This document shows, one piece after another, positions 42,086-51,112 of a DNA stretch of 64,000 nt. Source of the stretch: an uncultured Lachnospiraceae bacterium (GTDB taxonomy: Bacteria; Bacillota; Clostridia; Lachnospirales; Lachnospiraceae). The notes beneath the pieces are model-generated. The model was not told the origin of the DNA. It did not search any database and worked only from the letters and a program-made list of their open reading frames with translations. Positions within the stretch are counted from its first letter, which is position 1. Every line of letters begins with the position of its first letter. The stretch lies in NCBI GenBank assembly GCA_910579425.1, contig CAJTVL010000003.1, positions 1 to 64,000 on the forward strand, written 5' to 3'. The translations under genes and the position numbers were made by a program.

Positions 42086-43099
42086 TTAGTTAGATACGGA
42101 ATCAGAGGCTGCCGGAGATTCCTTTTTGTATACTTTAGAAAAGATAAATACCATAAATACCAGATTTAAAAGGATAGAGAGCGGAATATCTGCCCAGCGG
42201 ATCACCTGATTGCTGACAGCTTCCACGCCGCTTATCACAGCAATCATATTATTGTTGATGTAGTGCATCATCACGGCGACCCAAATATTTCCTGTTTTCA
42301 TATAACCATATCCAAAAAAGATTGCAAAACCGATACAATTGATAACCTGCAGTATCACACTGGCAACCCAGGTATCGGGGCTGTAAAAGAAAATATTAAG
42401 GGGTAAATGCCACAGGCCCCAGAGTATGCCCAGCAGAATCACCCCGCCTTTTGGGCCGAAGCGTTTTTGAAGCAGGGGCTGGAAGAAATACCGCCATCCA
42501 TATTCTTCTCCAAAAAATGCAGTATATGTAAGAAAGAAAAGGACGAGCAGGGTAAATAGGGTGGTGTAAGTTAAAGGGTCTGTAACGATGGCCGCCAGTC
42601 CCTCCATCTGTCCCTCTATGGCACATGCAATTACAAGTCTTGAGAGATAGAGAATAAAAAACAACAGCACATACCACCAGGATTTCGCTTTTTTTCTGCC
42701 GGTAAATTTAAGTCCGTAAGCGGCGCGGACCTCCTTTTTTTCAAGAAACAACAGAATCAGGCATATAATACTGGAAATAATTATTGGATATTGACACAGC
42801 AGCGCCCAGGGATATTCAGGAATAAAAATACTTGCAAGGCAGGAACCGATCATAACAATACCCGAAATTAAAAAACCAAAGTAAAATTTAAGAGGAAGCT
42901 TTTGTCCCTTCTCTCTGGTTGAAATCAGGGCCAGCATAACCCCGGATGCCGGGTAAAACATATGTGCATTGGCAAAGACAGATACGTCATTCCCCTGATA
43001 GAAGCTATACCCCATCAGGCATCCCATCAAGACAGGAAGCCCAAAGGCTGTAAGTGAAAATATAATCAACTGCTTTTGTTCTTTTTTTGTCCATTTCAT
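42086..43099 (-). CDS. CPBP family intramembrane metalloprotease
   Basis: A 337-residue membrane protein with about eight membrane segments and the abortive-infection/CAAX-protease (CPBP) motifs: FFGEEYGWRYFFQPLL (E-E-x-x-x-R) near 205, LWGLWHLPLNI (histidine) near 240 and AVMMHYINNN (second histidine) near 290. In Gram-positive bacteria such enzymes process peptides or provide self-immunity to bacteriocins. It begins one base after the DUF6773-like gene; I start at the ATG at 43099, whose ribosome binding site is the GGAGG inside the end of that gene. It is last in an operon led by an HTH gene. Confidence 0.88.
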   Translation of the reverse strand: MKWTKKEQKQLIIFSLTAFGLPVLMGCLMGYSFYQGNDVSVFANAHMFYPASGVMLALISTREKGQKLPLKFYFGFLISGIVMIGSCLASIFIPEYPWALLCQYPIIISSIICLILLFLEKKEVRAAYGLKFTGRKKAKSWWYVLLFFILYLSRLVIACAIEGQMEGLAAIVTDPLTYTTLFTLLVLFFLTYTAFFGEEYGWRYFFQPLLQKRFGPKGGVILLGILWGLWHLPLNIFFYSPDTWVASVILQVINCIGFAIFFGYGYMKTGNIWVAVMMHYINNNMIAVISGVEAVSNQVIRWADIPLSILLNLVFMVFIFSKVYKKESPAASDSVSN

Positions 43100-43100
43100 T

Positions 43101-43604
43101 TTAGACATCCTCCTCCTCATCTTCTTCAAAGTCCTGTTCCGCAAGCTTTTTTTCTCTCCGCTTTGCGATTGTCCCTGCAATTAAAAAGGCTGCAAATGTG
43201 ATTACAAACAAAGAAGCTGCCATTATAACGATACGGATGGCAATCACTTTTAAGCTGGTATCATTCCATTTGAAAGCGAAAAACAGGGCAAAAGGAATTC
43301 CAAATCCCAACGCGGTAATTATGCTGTAGAGCAGATAAGAACGCACACCGGGTATTTTCCTTGTCTGGTAATTCCAGACCCCTTTTCTGATCCATCCGAT
43401 TACACAGATAATGCTGGTCAGCATAAATATGATCCATTCTGCCGCCGCCAGACGAAAGCCGTCCTCAAAGAAGAAGGACTGGACCAGGATCGCTGCAAGG
43501 AGCATATAGTACATCAGCCAAAAACCAATATGCTCCACCTTCATCAGATCCATCTCCTGACGCTCGTCAACCTTTTTTTCAAACCACTTTCCCTTTAATT
43601 TCAT
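43101..43604 (-). CDS. DUF6773-like membrane protein
   Basis: A 167-residue protein. After a charged start with DERQEMDLMKVEHIGFWLMYY there are four membrane segments (about 28-46, 54-72, 88-108, 122-145) and a strongly acidic C-terminal tail (FEEDEEEDV). The DERQ-E opening is typical of small HTH-associated membrane proteins of Clostridia; the DUF6773 assignment is from recall. It sits 53 bases behind the HTH gene and is translationally close to the CPBP protease. Function unknown. Confidence 0.7.
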   Translation of the reverse strand: MKLKGKWFEKKVDERQEMDLMKVEHIGFWLMYYMLLAAILVQSFFFEDGFRLAAAEWIIFMLTSIICVIGWIRKGVWNYQTRKIPGVRSYLLYSIITALGFGIPFALFFAFKWNDTSLKVIAIRIVIMAASLFVITFAAFLIAGTIAKRREKKLAEQDFEEDEEEDV

Positions 43605-43657
43605 GTCAGTACCTATACCTTTCTGTAAGCAGGAATATGACGGTTAAATATTTACTC

Positions 43658-43867
43658 CTATTCCGCAGTTTCTTCCGTTTCCCAGAACAGATCGTTTAAC
43701 GTTTTGTCAAGGGCTCTGCATATGGAAATACAAAGCTGCAGGGAAGGATTAAATTTTCCGGCTTCTATCATGCTGATCGTTTGTCTGGTAACGCCGATTT
43801 TGTCTGCTAACTGCTCCTGAGATAAATCTTTTTCAATTCTTGCTATCTTCATTTTTTTATTTTTCAA
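43658..43867 (-). CDS. Small XRE helix-turn-helix regulator (YgzD type)
   Basis: A 69-residue DNA-binding protein: KIARIEKDLSQEQLADKIGVTRQTISMIEAGKFNPSLQL covers the Cro/C1-type domain with its recognition helix, and it ends LDKTLNDLFWETEE, the standard ending of this subfamily. Translation is best started at a TTG at 43867, with GGAGGTGA six bases upstream; an internal ATG five codons later has no site. It leads the HTH-DUF6773-CPBP operon, whose promoter lies within a long palindrome (43955-44000) that is a likely operator for this protein. Confidence 0.93.
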   Translation of the reverse strand: MKNKKMKIARIEKDLSQEQLADKIGVTRQTISMIEAGKFNPSLQLCISICRALDKTLNDLFWETEETAE

Positions 43868-43945
43868 TGCTCACCTCCCCAAAGCCATCAGCCTGTTATT
43901 ATATCATTGTCTGGGATCCCCTTTCTCTATCGTTACTGTAAGAAG

Positions 43946-43974
43946 AATATACAATATAATTTAATTTATGTCAA
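43946..43974 (-). promoter_or_regulatory. Sigma-A promoter of the HTH-DUF6773-CPBP operon
   Basis: On the minus strand TTGACA (43974-43969), a 17-base spacer and TATATT (43951-43946). Its -35 element and most of the spacer are inside the left arm of the palindrome at 43955-44000. Confidence 0.87.
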
Positions 43975-44000
43975 TTATATTTGACATAAATTAAATTATA
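43955..44000. repeat. Perfect 20-bp inverted repeat over the operon promoter
   Basis: Left arm 43955-43974 and right arm 43981-44000 are exact reverse complements separated by TTATAT. Each arm ends in TGTCAA/TTGACA, so a -35 element lies at both inner ends. It is AT-rich with no T-tract, so an operator is more likely than a terminator. Confidence 0.85.
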
Positions 44001-44017
44001 ATAGACTAAGAGTACAA

Positions 44018-44046
44018 TTAACTTTTTAGGTATTGTCCGGTATAAT
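44018..44046 (+). promoter_or_regulatory. Promoter of the AraC-type regulator gene
   Basis: TTAACT (44018-44023), a 17-base spacer and TATAAT (44041-44046), about 100 bases before the start codon. Confidence 0.65.
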
Positions 44047-44148
44047 AAAGTTAAAAATAAAATCGAACCTCTCTTTTTTGTACAGAGATTGAGAGGAAAA
44101 AATCTTGTAAACAAGATATACTATGGATCAGAAGGAGGATTTCAGATT

Positions 44149-44994
44149 ATGGAATGGATTGACAGGTTAAATGATGCAATTGGTTATATTGAGGAACATT
44201 TGAGGGGAGAGATTGACGCTGCTCAGCTTGGGAAGATCGCCTGTTGTTCCTCTTATCATTTTCAGAGAATGTTCACGTATATGGCAGGTATTCCCTTGTC
44301 TGAATATATCCGCAGGAGGAGAATGTCTCTTGCCGCTGTGGATTTGCAGGGCAAGAATGTAAAAATTATCGATGTGGCCGGGAAATACGGATATAATTCT
44401 CCCACTGCGTTTAACAGAGCTTTCCAGTCTGTCCACGGAGTCGCCCCCTCAGCCGTAAAAAATGAAGGAGTATCCGTGAAATCCTTCCCGCCTATCCAAT
44501 TTAAAATCACAGTTAAAGGAGTGGAAGAAATGAATTATCGAATTGAGACAAAAGAAGCTTTTCGTATCGTAGGGGTATCTGTACCTCTGGACAAGGATAT
44601 TGAGAAAAACTTTACCGTCATTCCCGCGAAGTGGCAGGAAGTAGCAACAAACGGGACATTGCAGAGACTGGCAGGTATGATGGACAGGCCTCCTATGGGA
44701 GTGCTTGGCATCAGCACATGTAATGACACGGAGCCGTGGAGATATTATATTGCAGTATCAACCTCACAGGAAAAGGATGACTTGGAAGAGTTTGTTGTGC
44801 CGGCAGCTACCTGGGCAATATTTTCCGGGGAGGGAACGAACCAGTCGATCCAGGAATTGGAAAGGCGTATCGTGACGGAATGGCTTCCGACCTCCGGGTA
44901 TGAATACGGAAATGCGCCGGATGTGGAGGTTTACTTAAATCCTGACCCACAAAATGCGCAATATGAAGTGTGGATACCTGTGGTGAAGAAATAG
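44149..44994 (+). CDS. AraC family regulator with GyrI-like effector domain
   Basis: A 281-residue transcription regulator. The N-terminal AraC/XylS domain (about 1-105) has both helix-turn-helix units (AAQLGKIACCSSYHFQRMF and AGKYGYNSPTAFNRAFQ). The rest (about 125-281) is a GyrI-like small-molecule-binding domain ending in AQYEVWIPV, its typical last strand. This layout (as in Rob-type and SbmC-fused regulators) usually senses drugs or cationic compounds. The start at 44149 has AAGGAGG nine bases upstream. Divergent from the HTH-DUF6773-CPBP operon; its target genes are not evident. Confidence 0.92.
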   Translation: MEWIDRLNDAIGYIEEHLRGEIDAAQLGKIACCSSYHFQRMFTYMAGIPLSEYIRRRRMSLAAVDLQGKNVKIIDVAGKYGYNSPTAFNRAFQSVHGVAPSAVKNEGVSVKSFPPIQFKITVKGVEEMNYRIETKEAFRIVGVSVPLDKDIEKNFTVIPAKWQEVATNGTLQRLAGMMDRPPMGVLGISTCNDTEPWRYYIAVSTSQEKDDLEEFVVPAATWAIFSGEGTNQSIQELERRIVTEWLPTSGYEYGNAPDVEVYLNPDPQNAQYEVWIPVVKK

Positions 44995-45058
44995 TATTAA
45001 TAAAAGACCTGTTGCCTGTTCTTTTTCAATCGGATAAAATAGAAAGTAGGGATTTAAT

Positions 45059-46513
45059 GTGACTGCAGATTGCCGTCCGGAAGAACATTACATGATAAAT
45101 TTGAGCCAACGGCTTTCGGAGATTAAAAAACTGGTAGACAGCGGAAAATATTTTACCATTAACAGAGCAAGGTAATATGGAAAAACAACCACGCTTCGCT
45201 CTTTAAACAGATTTCTCCAGGCAGAATATTATGTGGTGCTGATAGATTTCCAAACCTTCGGAAATGCAAAGTTCAAAAGTGAAAATACATTTTCTCTGGC
45301 CTTCGCCCATTCTTTTTTACGTGCCTTAAAAAGAAATGCGCTTTCAGATAAAAGTACCTTTCGGGAAGCAATTGTCCGTTTGGAAGGATATATAAATGAC
45401 AGATAAAAGCATTTTGAATTAAAGGAACTTTTCGAAGAACTGAGCAATATCTGCGATGCTTCCAACCTGCCTGTTGTTCTGCTGATTGATGAAGTTGACA
45501 GCGCAACAAATCAACAGGTATTTATCGATTTTCTTGCCCAGCTCCGTGCCTGTTATATTTATAGGGATATACAGGGAACTTTTCAGTCCGTAATACTGGC
45601 AGGGGTATATGATATTAAAAATCTGAAAGATAGGATTAATTCGGATGAAAACAGTAAAACCAGTAGTCCGTGGAACATTGCTGCGGATTTTAACATCGAT
45701 ATGAGTTTTTCTGCCTATGATATAGCCGGAATGCTTCAGGAGTATGAAAATGATTATCTTACGGGAATGGATATTCCCCAAATTGCCGGTTTGCTTTACG
45801 AATATACCTCCGGATATCCTTTCCTTGTGTCCCGGCTCTGTAAACTGATTGATGAAGAAATTTGCAGAAACGCTGAATATCAATCAAAATCAAAAAGCTG
45901 GACAGAAGAAGGATTTTTGGAAGCCGTCAGAATGCTTTTAATGGAAAAAAATACTTTATTTGATTCCTTGATCGGAAAGCTGAAGGCTTACCCTGAATTG
46001 AACAATATGCTTAATTCACTGCTTTTTACCGGCAAAAGTATAACATATAACCCTGATGAGCCTGCAATTGATATGGCAACAATGTTTGGATTTATCAGAA
46101 ATAAAAAGGGCAGTGTGGTTATTGCAAACCGCATTTTTGAGACAAGGCTTTATAATTTATATCTTTCGGCAACGGAAATGCAAAGGTTAGAAATATATAA
46201 GGCTTCTTTTTTTCTTTTATACCTGAGACCAATCATAAATGGTACCGGAAATTTTTATATCGAATCCAGAACCAGGGAATTGCGTCGAACCGATGTTATT
46301 GTTGATTATCAAGGTGAGCAATATGTAATAGAAATGAGAATATGGCATGGGAATGAATACCATATGCGCGGTGAAAGACAACTTACTGGTTATCTGGATG
46401 ATTATCATGTGAAAACAGGCTATATGGTCAGCTTCAATTTTAGTAGAAATAAGAACATCGGTGTTCATGAAATCAAGGTAGGAGAAAAAACACTGATAGA
46501 AGCAGTGGTATGA
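45059..46513 (+). pseudogene. AAA-like ATPase with C-terminal nuclease-like domain, broken by two in-frame stops
   Basis: From a GTG at 45059 one frame runs to 46513 with only two interruptions, TAA at 45173-45175 and TAA at 45404-45406. Around the first, INRAR-stop-YGKTTTLRSL is the family's Walker A with glutamine replaced; around the second, INDR-stop-KHFELKEL also fits a lost glutamine codon (CAA to TAA). Intact homologues of this clostridial AAA-like family have about 500 residues with Walker B (VVLLIDEVDS is present) and a C-terminal PD-(D/E)XK-like domain ending VSFNFSRNKNIGVHE. The absence of frameshifts suggests recent decay. The start is uncertain. The longest open piece begins at 45701. 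Confidence 0.85.
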
Positions 46514-46530
46514 CTCCCTGCACATAAAAA

Positions 46531-46552
46531 CCCCCACAGCAATCTGTGGGGG
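46531..46552 (-). terminator. Intrinsic terminator of the ABC exporter operon
   Basis: A perfect 9-bp stem of CCCCCACAG/CTGTGGGGG (46531-46539 with 46544-46552). On the minus strand it is followed by TTTTT, 22 bases after the stop codon of the last ABC gene. Confidence 0.88.
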
Positions 46553-46574
46553 TAAAACATACTTTTTCTTCCAA

Positions 46575-48356
46575 TCACGCAATGGCAAACTGGCTATTAT
46601 ACAGCTTTGCATAAAACCCGTTCTTTGCGATCAGCTCTTCATGATTTCCCTGCTCAATAATATGCCCGTCCTTCATTACCAGAATCACATCCGCGTTCTG
46701 AATGGTGGAAAGTCTGTGGGCCACGATAAAGCTGGTCCGTCCTTCCATCATGGTAGCGAAAGCTTTCTGGATTCGGATTTCCGTTCTGGTATCAATGGAG
46801 GAGGTTGCCTCATCCAGAATCAGCATGGGGGGCAGGCTTAACATTACCCTGGTAATACACAGAAGCTGCTTCTGGCCACCCGAAAGGCTTCCTCCGTCCT
46901 CTCCGATTACGGTATCATAGCCGTTTGGAAGTCTCTTGATAAAGCTGTGGGCGTGAGAGGCTTTTGCTGCCTTTATGATTTCTTCCTCTGTGGCATCAGG
47001 CCTGCCTACAATGATGTTATCCCGGATCGTACCCCGTTTCAGCCAGGTGTCCTGCAAAACCATGCCATAGGAGGTGCGCAGGGATTTGCGGGTAATATTC
47101 TTAATATTGCTGCCGTCCACGGAAATGATTCCGCCGTCCACATCATAGAACCGCATGAGCAGGTTGATGATGGTGGTCTTGCCGCAGCCCGTAGGGCCTA
47201 CGATTGCGATCCTCTGACCGGGCTTTACGTCAAGATTTAAGTTTTCTATGAGTTTTTTATCCGGCGTATAGGAAAAAGAAACATCCGAAAGATTTACTTT
47301 TCCCGACACATTCTTCAAAACTACCGCATCTGCGCTGTCAGGGATTTGAGGTTCCTCTTCAATCAGTTCAAAAATCCTGGCGGCACATGCCAGTGCGTTC
47401 TGAAGCTCTGTGATAACCCCGGAAATCTCATTGAAAGGCTTGGTATACTGGTTGGCGTAAGAGAGGAAACAAGTGAGCTGCCCCACGGAAAGCCCTCCCC
47501 TTAAGGCGGCCAGCGCTCCGGTAAGGCCTACGCCGGTGTAAACGAGGCTGTTTACAAAGCGGGTACAGGGGTTGGTCAGGGAGGAAAAGAAGATTGCCCG
47601 CAGGGAGTATTTTTCCAGCCTGCCGTTGATCTCGTCAAATTTTTCAAGAGTCTGAGCCTCTCTGTTAAAGGACTGCACGACCTTCTGATTGCCGATCATC
47701 TCATTGATCAGGGAGGTCTGCTCTCCTCTGGTTTCCGATTGGAGCTTGAACATGCTGTAGGTTCTGCTGGCGATAAAGCTTGCCACAAAAAGGGAAACGG
47801 GAGTGATGACCACAACCACTACCGTGATCCCAATATTCACGGAAAGCATAAATCCCAGAGTACCCAAAATGGTAATCACGCCGGTAAATAACTGGGTAAA
47901 ACCGATGAGAAGACCGTCTGCAAACTGATCCACGTCAGCCACTACCCGGCTTACAATGTCTCCATGGGAATGGGCATCCAGGTATTTGAGGGGGAGCTCC
48001 TCCAATCTGCGGAAAGCTCGCTTGCGAATGTCCTGAATCACATTGTATACAATTCTGTTATTACAGATATTCATGATCCACTGGCTCAAAGCCGTAAACA
48101 AAATGACAACGCCCATTTTCTGCAAAACAGAGAACAAGGCGGGCCAGGGACTGTCCACATCCAGGGAGGAAGGGTCGGCAATGTAGATCAGCCAGTCCAC
48201 AGCCTTTCCTGTCAAAATGGGGAGATAAAGCGTAAGTACAACGGATATGACTGCCATCAGAATGGTCAGCGTCATCAGGAAACGGTAAGGTTTAATGTAT
48301 TTCAGCACCTTCAGAAGGGTTTCTTTTTGTTTTGAACTTTTTGTTTTTTTGCTCAT
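46575..48356 (-). CDS. ABC exporter half-transporter, subunit 2 (canonical ATPase site)
   Basis: A 593-residue membrane exporter with six membrane segments (about 20-310) and a C-terminal ATPase: Walker A GPTGCGKTT near 377, signature LSGGQKQ, Walker B MLILDEATSSID with the catalytic glutamate, and the H-loop IVAHRLS. All catalytic residues are present. Its start codon overlaps the stop codon of the previous ABC gene by one base (TAATG), so they are made together and should form a heterodimer. This type (LmrCD, BmrCD, YheIH) exports drugs or peptides; the substrate cannot be told here. Terminator at 46531-46552. Confidence 0.93.
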   Translation of the reverse strand: MSKKTKSSKQKETLLKVLKYIKPYRFLMTLTILMAVISVVLTLYLPILTGKAVDWLIYIADPSSLDVDSPWPALFSVLQKMGVVILFTALSQWIMNICNNRIVYNVIQDIRKRAFRRLEELPLKYLDAHSHGDIVSRVVADVDQFADGLLIGFTQLFTGVITILGTLGFMLSVNIGITVVVVVITPVSLFVASFIASRTYSMFKLQSETRGEQTSLINEMIGNQKVVQSFNREAQTLEKFDEINGRLEKYSLRAIFFSSLTNPCTRFVNSLVYTGVGLTGALAALRGGLSVGQLTCFLSYANQYTKPFNEISGVITELQNALACAARIFELIEEEPQIPDSADAVVLKNVSGKVNLSDVSFSYTPDKKLIENLNLDVKPGQRIAIVGPTGCGKTTIINLLMRFYDVDGGIISVDGSNIKNITRKSLRTSYGMVLQDTWLKRGTIRDNIIVGRPDATEEEIIKAAKASHAHSFIKRLPNGYDTVIGEDGGSLSGGQKQLLCITRVMLSLPPMLILDEATSSIDTRTEIRIQKAFATMMEGRTSFIVAHRLSTIQNADVILVMKDGHIIEQGNHEELIAKNGFYAKLYNSQFAIA

Positions 48357-50122
48357 TACTTTGTCCCCTCCTTTCTTTCAAACTGGCTGTAATATATTTC
48401 CTGATATACCTCACAGCCTTTCAGAAGCTCTTCGTGGGTTCCCATTCCTGCTACATTGCCGTCGTCTAAGACGATGATGGTATCGGCATGAAGCATGGAG
48501 GACGCTCTCTGGGAAACAATAAACACGGTGATTTCTCCGGGAAGGTCTTTGATGGACTTTCGCAGGGCGGCGTCTGTTGCGTAATCCAAAGCGGAGGAGC
48601 TGTCGTCCAGAATCAGGATTTCCGGTTTTTTCACCAGAGCTCTTGCGATGGACAGACGCTGTTTCTGGCCGCCGGAGAGGTTGCGTCCCTCCTGTTCGAT
48701 CATTTCATCCAGTTTATCTCGTTTTTGCAGCACAAATTCTTCTGCCTGGGCGGCTTTTATGGCGTCCCAAAGATCCTCATCGCTGGCATTTTCATTTCCC
48801 CAAAGCAGATTTTCCCGAATGGTTCCTTTAAACAAAACGGCCTTTTGCATGACCACGCCGATTTTATCCCGAAGCAGCGCAAGAGGGTATTCTCTCACAT
48901 CCCTGCCGTCCACCTTTACGGAGCCTTTTTCCACGTCATAAAAACGGGGAATCAGATTGACCAGAGAGGACTTTCCGGAGCCGGTGCCGCCGATTACGCC
49001 GATGGTGGCTCCCTTTTTGGCCTTAAAATGAATATCGGTCAGAGCCTGCTCTCCGCCTTCATAGTAACGCAGGCTTACATGGTCAAATTCCACCGTTCCC
49101 TTCTCCGTTTCAGGGGAGGAACTACCGCTCTGTGCTTCGAGGGAAGAAGTATTGGTAGATGTGGAGGAGGTTTCCATTCCGGCAGGAATCTCGAAAATAT
49201 TCTGTATCCTGTTTCCACAGGCAAAGGCTTTGGTCACGGTGATGATCAGATTTGCCAGCTTCACAAGCTCCACCAGGATCTGGGACATATAGTTGACAAG
49301 AGCCACCACCTGCCCCTGGGTGAGGATACCCGCTTCTACCTGCAGGGCGCCTGTATAGATCAGGACGATCAGTCCGCCGTTGATCACCACATAAGTAAGA
49401 GGGTTCATAAGGGCGGAGATTCTACCGGCCACCTCCTGTAAATGTTTTAAGCGGTCGGTTTCCTCATCAAATTTCAGGATCTCGTGTTCTTCCTCCCCAA
49501 AGGCGCGGATCACTCTGACGCCGGTGAGATTTTCCCTTGTGATGCCAAGCACCTTGTCCAGCCCTCCCTGAACCTTTTTGAACATGGGGATACTGATGAG
49601 CATGATACCAAAAACGATCACGGAAAGTATGGGAATTACCACCACGAAAATGAGCGCCGCCTTTACATCCACGGTAAAGGCCATGATCATGGCCCCGAAA
49701 ACAATAAAGGGAGAGCGCAGAAACAGGCGCAGCACCAGATTAACGCCGGACTGTACCTGGTTGATGTCGCTTGTCATTCTTGTGATCAGCGTGGAGGTTC
49801 CTTCTTTATCCATCTGGGAGAAGGAAAGACTTTGGATATGGGAAAAAAGCCCGTGTCTTAATTTTGTGGCAAAGCCCACTGCCGCTTTGGCGGCAAAATA
49901 CTGGGCGGTTACGGCGCAGATCAGGCCGATCAGTCCCAGCGCGGCCATGATAAGGCACATCCTTAGGATGTATCCCCTGTCGTGGTTGGCAATGCCCACG
50001 TCGATCATGGACGCCACTACCAGTGGGACGATCAGTTCAAAGGAAGCCTCTAATAATTTGAAAAGAGGCCCCAGTACGCTTTCTTTTTTGTAGTCTCTTA
50101 AATAAATCAGAAGTTTTTTCAT
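48356..50122 (-). CDS. ABC exporter half-transporter, subunit 1 (degenerate ATPase site)
   Basis: A 588-residue half-transporter with six membrane segments in the first 310 residues and a C-terminal ATPase. Walker A is GGTGSGKSS and the signature LSGGQKQRLS is normal, but Walker B reads ILILDDSSSALD (the catalytic glutamate is replaced by D) and the H-loop reads IVSQRAS (histidine replaced by Q). These are the usual changes of the non-catalytic half of heterodimeric exporters. The linker after the membrane domain is rich in S and T (about 320-345). It lies 27 bases after the sufB-like gene, so the operon may extend from sufC to here. Confidence 0.93.
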   Translation of the reverse strand: MKKLLIYLRDYKKESVLGPLFKLLEASFELIVPLVVASMIDVGIANHDRGYILRMCLIMAALGLIGLICAVTAQYFAAKAAVGFATKLRHGLFSHIQSLSFSQMDKEGTSTLITRMTSDINQVQSGVNLVLRLFLRSPFIVFGAMIMAFTVDVKAALIFVVVIPILSVIVFGIMLISIPMFKKVQGGLDKVLGITRENLTGVRVIRAFGEEEHEILKFDEETDRLKHLQEVAGRISALMNPLTYVVINGGLIVLIYTGALQVEAGILTQGQVVALVNYMSQILVELVKLANLIITVTKAFACGNRIQNIFEIPAGMETSSTSTNTSSLEAQSGSSSPETEKGTVEFDHVSLRYYEGGEQALTDIHFKAKKGATIGVIGGTGSGKSSLVNLIPRFYDVEKGSVKVDGRDVREYPLALLRDKIGVVMQKAVLFKGTIRENLLWGNENASDEDLWDAIKAAQAEEFVLQKRDKLDEMIEQEGRNLSGGQKQRLSIARALVKKPEILILDDSSSALDYATDAALRKSIKDLPGEITVFIVSQRASSMLHADTIIVLDDGNVAGMGTHEELLKGCEVYQEIYYSQFERKEGTK

Positions 50123-50149
50123 CTTGACCTCTACCTCTTGTATTCTGTT

Positions 50150-51076
50150 TCAATTTAGAAAGTTTTCAATGATGATAGCCTCTGCCGCCTCATCACTGAG
50201 TCCAAAGGTGTTTAGCTTAATGAGCTGTTCACTGTTGATTCTTCCGATAGCGGCCTCATGGATAATGGCCGCGTCCACATGCTTTGCATCGATTTCCGGA
50301 ATGGAGCAGACCTGAGCCTGATCCATAATGATGGAATCACATTGGATATGGGCGTGGCAGAGGGCATTGCCTATAGCCCTTGGATGAAAGACCTGCCGGG
50401 ATTTTCCTCTGGCAACCGACCGGGAGATGATCTGGGCGGAGCTTCCCGTTCCGTTTAGGTAAATATCCATATCGGAGACGGCGCTCTGACCGTCATGGGT
50501 CATGAGCTTTTCGATCACAAAAAGCTTACTGCCTTCTCCCATTACGACCTCCGTTTCCCGTTTGGTGGAATCCACTCCCTTGATCTGTGTCGTATCCAGG
50601 GTGAAAACGCAGTGGTCGTCCATGTAAATTTTTGTCACAGGATTTAATATTCTGGCGCCGGTACCCTCCCCTTCGCCGTAGTGTTTTTCCTCATAACGCA
50701 CGTTGGCGTTTTTTCCGATATGAAAAGAGTGGATTCCGTCATGGCGGCTGTCGTTGCATCCGCTGTTGTGGATCCCGCAGCCTGCAATGATCGTAACCTC
50801 TGCGCCGTCTTCGATATAAAAATCATTGTAGACCTCATCCACCATTCCCGAGGCAGCCACAACAACCGGAATGTGAACCTGCTCTCCCTTTGCCTGGCCG
50901 CTGATATAAACATCGATTCCCTGTTTGTCTTCTTTTCGTTTGATGGTAATATGCTCCGTGTTTCCATGGCACAGGGAATAGCCGTTGTATCTTAAGTTAT
51001 ATGCACCTTCCTGCCGAAAGCCCTCTGTGTCTATCTGTTCAAGGATGGACTCCGTAATCTGATCTAAATTAGCCAC
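50150..51076 (-). CDS. sufB: SufB/SufD family Fe-S cluster scaffold (minimal SMS-type)
   Basis: A 308-residue protein of the SufBD core family, shorter than classical SufB (about 470). Visible are the beta-helix core with ISGQAKGEQVHIPVVV, GCGIHNSGCNDSRHDG (cysteines and histidine, possible cluster ligands), the DTTQIKGVD and the C-terminal family signature around EIDAKHVDAAIIHEAAIGR, which includes the conserved H and a G-R-I-N. It is translated 36 bases after sufC. A two-gene SufC-SufB set without SufA, SufS, SufU or SufD is what has been called the minimal SUF (SMS) system. The symbol marks the family, not a proven function. Confidence 0.9.
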   Translation of the reverse strand: MANLDQITESILEQIDTEGFRQEGAYNLRYNGYSLCHGNTEHITIKRKEDKQGIDVYISGQAKGEQVHIPVVVAASGMVDEVYNDFYIEDGAEVTIIAGCGIHNSGCNDSRHDGIHSFHIGKNANVRYEEKHYGEGEGTGARILNPVTKIYMDDHCVFTLDTTQIKGVDSTKRETEVVMGEGSKLFVIEKLMTHDGQSAVSDMDIYLNGTGSSAQIISRSVARGKSRQVFHPRAIGNALCHAHIQCDSIIMDQAQVCSIPEIDAKHVDAAIIHEAAIGRINSEQLIKLNTFGLSDEAAEAIIIENFLN

Positions 51077-51112
51077 TGATTTCTCCTCGCCTTTCTGTTG
51101 ATACCTGTACTT

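Noticed and set aside
43955..44000. Reading the 46-base palindrome as an intrinsic terminator
   Set aside because: The arms are almost all A and T, no T-tract follows on either strand, and it overlaps a consensus promoter; an operator fits better.
45059..46513. Stop-codon reassignment (TAA read as glutamine) to explain the AAA-like gene
   Set aside because: TAA is used as a normal stop in many genes of this window, for example rpmH-side genes, dnaA and araR; the two stops are therefore lesions.
46641..50093. Long plus-strand open frames within the ABC exporter genes, up to about 317 codons
   Set aside because: They lie antisense to well-supported ABC genes, have low-complexity translations and no ribosome binding sites; they are shadows of a GC-biased coding strand.
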